NCBI GenBank assembly: GCA_947628025.1
Contig: CANQYH010000109.1
Span: 1-9,250 of the forward strand
Direction of reading: 5' to 3'
Length of the DNA: 9,250 nucleotides
Origin: an uncultured Lachnospiraceae bacterium
Lineage (GTDB): Bacteria; Bacillota; Clostridia; Lachnospirales; Lachnospiraceae
Shown here: one piece after another, positions 7,181-9,250 of the stretch
How the letters are laid out: every line of letters begins with the position of its first letter
Position numbering within the stretch: the stretch's first letter is position 1
Translations under genes and position numbers: made by a program
Notes under the pieces: generated by a model
What the model saw: only the letters and a program-made list of their open reading frames with translations
The model's database searches: none
What the model was told of the DNA's origin: nothing

Positions 7181-8095
7181 TCAGGAACTCCCGAACGCCT
7201 CTTTCATAAGGTCGATGAGGCAGCGCTCCGCGCGGTCCAGATACGTATCCGCCTTATAGATCACGTTCACGTCCCAAGAATCCGGTTCTTCCGCATAGCG
7301 GTAGCAGCAGAACCGTTCCGCTCCGCCCAGGACTTCGACGGCCCGCTCCGGGACGATCGTCACGCCCAATCCCGCATCCGCCAGCTGTACGGCGGAGATG
7401 CAGCTCGACAGCTCCATAACGCGGGCGGGCTCAAGCTTGTGCCGCCTTAACACATCGTCCGTTTTCCTGCGGATCGCATGGCCGCGCTTTAACAGAATAA
7501 ACGTTTCCTCTCTCAGAAGTTCCAGGCGGACCTCATCCGTCGTCCCCTCTTTCAGCATCCCCGCCGTCACGGCGCCGGGTCCCGCCACCAGGATCAGCTT
7601 TTCTTTGTAGATCGGCTCTGCTTCCAGACCGGCAGGAAGCTCTGATCTCCTGCCGGGAATGATGTAGAAGCGGATCTCGTCCCTCTGGAGCTGACCGAAC
7701 AGCTCGTCAGACTTCGCCTCGCTGAGACGGACCTCGATCCCCGGGTACTGTTCGCGGAACTTTTTTAACACTCTCGGAAGCATATACCCGGCCCGCTCTG
7801 TGGGGATCCCGAGCCGGATCATCCCTTTCTCGCCGCCCGTCACGTCCATCAGCTCGTGGCGCAGGTTATCGTTAAGGCTCAGGATCTTCCTCGCCGTCGC
7901 CACATACTTCTCCCCGGCGTAGGTGAGCGTCAGCGGATAAGTTTTCCGTTCAAACAGTTTCGCCCCGATCTCCTTTTCCACTTTTGAAACGATGGCGCTC
8001 AGAGACGGCTGAGAAATGTAGAGCTTCTTTGCCGCCGCGGTGATGCTGCCGCAGCCGGCGATCGTGGTGATATAGGTCATTTCCCGAAAATCCAT
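7181..8095 (-). CDS. LysR-type transcriptional regulator
   Basis: The protein has 304 residues, the normal length for the LysR family: an N-terminal winged helix-turn-helix and a C-terminal two-lobed effector-binding domain, usually acting as a tetramer on a target promoter. Seen: GSITAAAKKLYISQPSLSAI (residues 16-35) as the DNA-binding helices, then EKEIGAKLFER and LTLTYAGEKYV; the effector domain begins near GMIRLGIPTERAGYMLPRVL (about 91-110). The start at 8095 (MDFREMTY) is chosen because homology begins there and GGGGAA precedes it. An in-frame ATG at 8143 overlaps a perfect TATAAT and has no ribosome binding site, so it is unlikely. The gene lies between the hydratase (upstream) and the MATE gene (downstream), all on one strand; either neighbour or its own promoter may be the target. 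The effector is unknown. Confidence 0.93.
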   Translation of the reverse strand: MDFREMTYITTIAGCGSITAAAKKLYISQPSLSAIVSKVEKEIGAKLFERKTYPLTLTYAGEKYVATARKILSLNDNLRHELMDVTGGEKGMIRLGIPTERAGYMLPRVLKKFREQYPGIEVRLSEAKSDELFGQLQRDEIRFYIIPGRRSELPAGLEAEPIYKEKLILVAGPGAVTAGMLKEGTTDEVRLELLREETFILLKRGHAIRRKTDDVLRRHKLEPARVMELSSCISAVQLADAGLGVTIVPERAVEVLGGAERFCCYRYAEEPDSWDVNVIYKADTYLDRAERCLIDLMKEAFGSS

Positions 8096-8141
8096 ACGCA
8101 AGTTCCCCGCTTTCCGCCAGGACACGCTCCTGACGCCATCC

Positions 8142-8147
8142 ATTATA
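8142..8147 (-). promoter_or_regulatory. Candidate -10 box of the LysR gene
   Basis: A perfect TATAAT on the minus strand lies 46 bases before the LysR start codon, with TG immediately upstream (a TG one base off the extended -10 arrangement). No good -35 hexamer is found at 16-19 bases, which would fit a promoter needing an activator or a promoter that is repressed. Transcription would begin near 8135, downstream of the alternative ATG at 8143, which supports the shorter LysR protein. Confidence 0.5.
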
Positions 8148-8190
8148 CATGAAATTCATCGTTTTGCGGTAATTTTTTTAATTGCCTGCA

Positions 8191-8238
8191 TAATTGCCTG
8201 GTCAGATAATTTCAAAACGTTATCCGACCAGGCAATTA
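8191..8238. repeat. 19-bp inverted repeat upstream of the LysR gene
   Basis: The arms TAATTGCCTGGTCAGATAA (8191-8209) and TTATCCGACCAGGCAATTA (8220-8238) are reverse complements at 18 of 19 positions, with a 10-base spacer. In RNA read from the minus strand the single mismatch becomes a G-U pair, so the stem would be continuous; on the plus strand it is an A-C mismatch. A further direct copy of TAATTGCCTG lies at 8179-8188, two bases before the left arm. No U-run follows the stem on either strand, so it is not a classical intrinsic terminator. It lies 40 bases after the hydratase stop codon and about 45-95 bases upstream of the LysR -10 box, so it may be an operator, a 3' stability hairpin or a REP-like element. 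Confidence 0.85.
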
Positions 8239-8277
8239 CCTTACCAAAATTATTTGCTCACAAAATTATCTGTGCCG

Positions 8278-9250
8278 CTATCTTCCTGCATAATAGTTGA
8301 TCAGGCAACCGCTGATCAATATCTGCCTCTCCTCGTCCGTGAGCGCGCCGAGCGTACACAGAAGCGTTTCCGTGACGGAGCCGTCCGCGCCAAGCACATC
8401 CAGTTTGACCTCTTCCGCCCCATGCTCGATCTGTTCGCGGATATCCCTTAAAAATACATAGGTCCCGGCCGGAAGCTCCGGTTTTTCCTTCACTTTCAGC
8501 GGCAGCAGCCCCCAGTTGATCAGGTTGGAACGGTAGCGCTTCGTGGCGTACTCGCCCGCCAGGTTCGCAAAACCGCCGAGGACTTTCTGGGAACTCGCCG
8601 CCTGCTCGCGGGAGGAACCGTCGCCGATCGAATCGCTCACCATCGCGCCGCCGAATGTGATGTCCCGCACGGCGCACCCGCACCCGTCAGCCAGAGCGCG
8701 AAGCAGTCCGTCCAGTGCCGGATCGCCGGAAAGAGCCTCCGGGTCCGCCTGCCTCTTCCGCTCCAGCTCCCGGACTTTCTTCGCCCGGTTTACATAACCT
8801 GCGTCGCGGCTCGCCATCATGTAGCCCGATATCTTCTCCGGATTCGAGCGGAACGAGGACACCTCCCCCGAGGGGATCAGCTCGTCCGTCGTGACGGAAC
8901 CTTTATAAGCCCCGGTCACCCGCAGAAGCAGATGCTTTCCAAGCGCCTCCATCTCCGGCCAGTCCGCGATATTCGGCCCCATGACCAGCTGCTCCGAAGC
9001 GTCCGGTTTCCCGAAATTGTCAAACACCTGATTTTCATAGATCCGCGGATCAAAACGGTGTTTCGCCTCCCGGTAGGAAATCTCCAGCTCGGTCGCAGCC
9101 GTAAGCCGGCCGCCGTTTCGGACCGTGGCCGCGATGGACCGCGCGTCCATCAGACAGACCGCCGCCATCTGCCCCTGGCCGGGCTTCGAACCCTCCCGGT
9201 TCGGATAGTTGCGCGTCACATGCCGGATACTGATCTGGTTATTGGCCGGC
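8278..9250 (-). CDS. Aconitase-superfamily hydratase, C-terminal part, partial at right edge
   Basis: The frame is open to the window edge, giving 323 C-terminal residues; a GTG at 9219 is internal, since coding homology continues upstream of it. Aconitase-family enzymes use a [4Fe-4S] cluster to dehydrate and rehydrate hydroxy acids such as citrate or isopropylmalate. Seen (numbered from the edge): TRNYPNREGSKPGQG (12-26), equivalent to the NRNFxGR segment of aconitase; TTDELIPSGE (120-129), equivalent to TTDHISPAG; GDGSSREQA (209-217), the swivel-domain SSRE active-site motif; and YRSNLINWGLLPL (239-251), equivalent to the HRSNLVGMGVLPL end motif. The cluster cysteines lie outside the window. 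The divergent motifs suggest a paralogous hydratase (YbhJ-like) rather than housekeeping aconitase or LeuC/LeuD. It is the first gene of the minus-strand run hydratase, LysR, MATE. Confidence 0.87.
   Translation of the reverse strand, partial: PANNQISIRHVTRNYPNREGSKPGQGQMAAVCLMDARSIAATVRNGGRLTAATELEISYREAKHRFDPRIYENQVFDNFGKPDASEQLVMGPNIADWPEMEALGKHLLLRVTGAYKGSVTTDELIPSGEVSSFRSNPEKISGYMMASRDAGYVNRAKKVRELERKRQADPEALSGDPALDGLLRALADGCGCAVRDITFGGAMVSDSIGDGSSREQAASSQKVLGGFANLAGEYATKRYRSNLINWGLLPLKVKEKPELPAGTYVFLRDIREQIEHGAEEVKLDVLGADGSVTETLLCTLGALTDEERQILISGCLINYYAGR

Noticed and set aside
8096..8143. Longer LysR protein starting at 8143
   Set aside because: That ATG overlaps a TATAAT box, has no ribosome binding site, and the LysR family normally begins a few residues before the helix-turn-helix, as from 8095.
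8191..8238. The 19-bp inverted repeat as a classical intrinsic terminator
   Set aside because: No run of U follows the stem in either direction; on the minus strand an A-rich stretch follows instead.
8297..8319. Short dyad TTGATCA-N9-TGATCAA near the end of the hydratase gene
   Set aside because: It is only 7 bp per arm and lies inside well-supported codons; it could arise by chance, though the CAGGCAA within it echoes the neighbouring repeat.
8278..9219. Complete small gene starting at the GTG at 9219
   Set aside because: The frame stays open to the window edge and the upstream codons (ANNQISIRHVTRNYPNREG) continue aconitase-like sequence, so this is the end of a larger gene.

Overview
The window looks like a GC-rich Clostridia chromosome segment, most likely a gut Lachnospiraceae-type Firmicute. 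This rests on protein families only: Bacillus/Clostridia-type YesU and YetA relatives, a Firmicute HelD-type helicase, and AGGAGG-like ribosome binding sites. No rRNA, tRNA, insertion sequence or CRISPR array was seen, so the species is not determined.

Layout. Positions 1-1898, minus strand: a yesU-like gene (DUF1961) followed by the 5' part of a yetA-like gene (PcRGLX/YetA family, rhamnogalacturonan lyase-type), which runs out of the left edge. Positions 1899-2121: an AT-rich divergent promoter region. Positions 2122-5649, plus strand: one 1175-residue gene that encodes a complete HelD-type RNA-polymerase-associated helicase, then a roughly 200-residue Ala/Pro-rich linker, then a domain resembling the N-terminal beta-sandwich of glycoside hydrolase family 31. 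Positions 5674-5706: a strong hairpin between converging genes. Positions 5728-7092, minus: a MATE efflux transporter. Positions 7181-8095, minus: a LysR-type regulator. Positions 8096-8277: an intergenic region with a near-perfect 19-bp inverted repeat and further repeated motifs. Positions 8278-9250, minus: the C-terminal part of an aconitase-superfamily hydratase, cut by the right edge.

How the genes may work together. yesU and yetA relatives sit together in the B. subtilis rhamnogalacturonan (pectin) utilisation region, so the left end is probably the edge of a pectin-degradation locus. The hydratase, LysR regulator and MATE transporter share a strand and could form a small metabolic, regulatory and export unit, although the 183-base gap with its palindrome suggests control between the first two. 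The most unusual item is the helicase fused to a glycosidase accessory domain with no catalytic barrel anywhere downstream. Its position beside carbohydrate genes suggests, but does not prove, that a GH31 gene was once next door and was captured.
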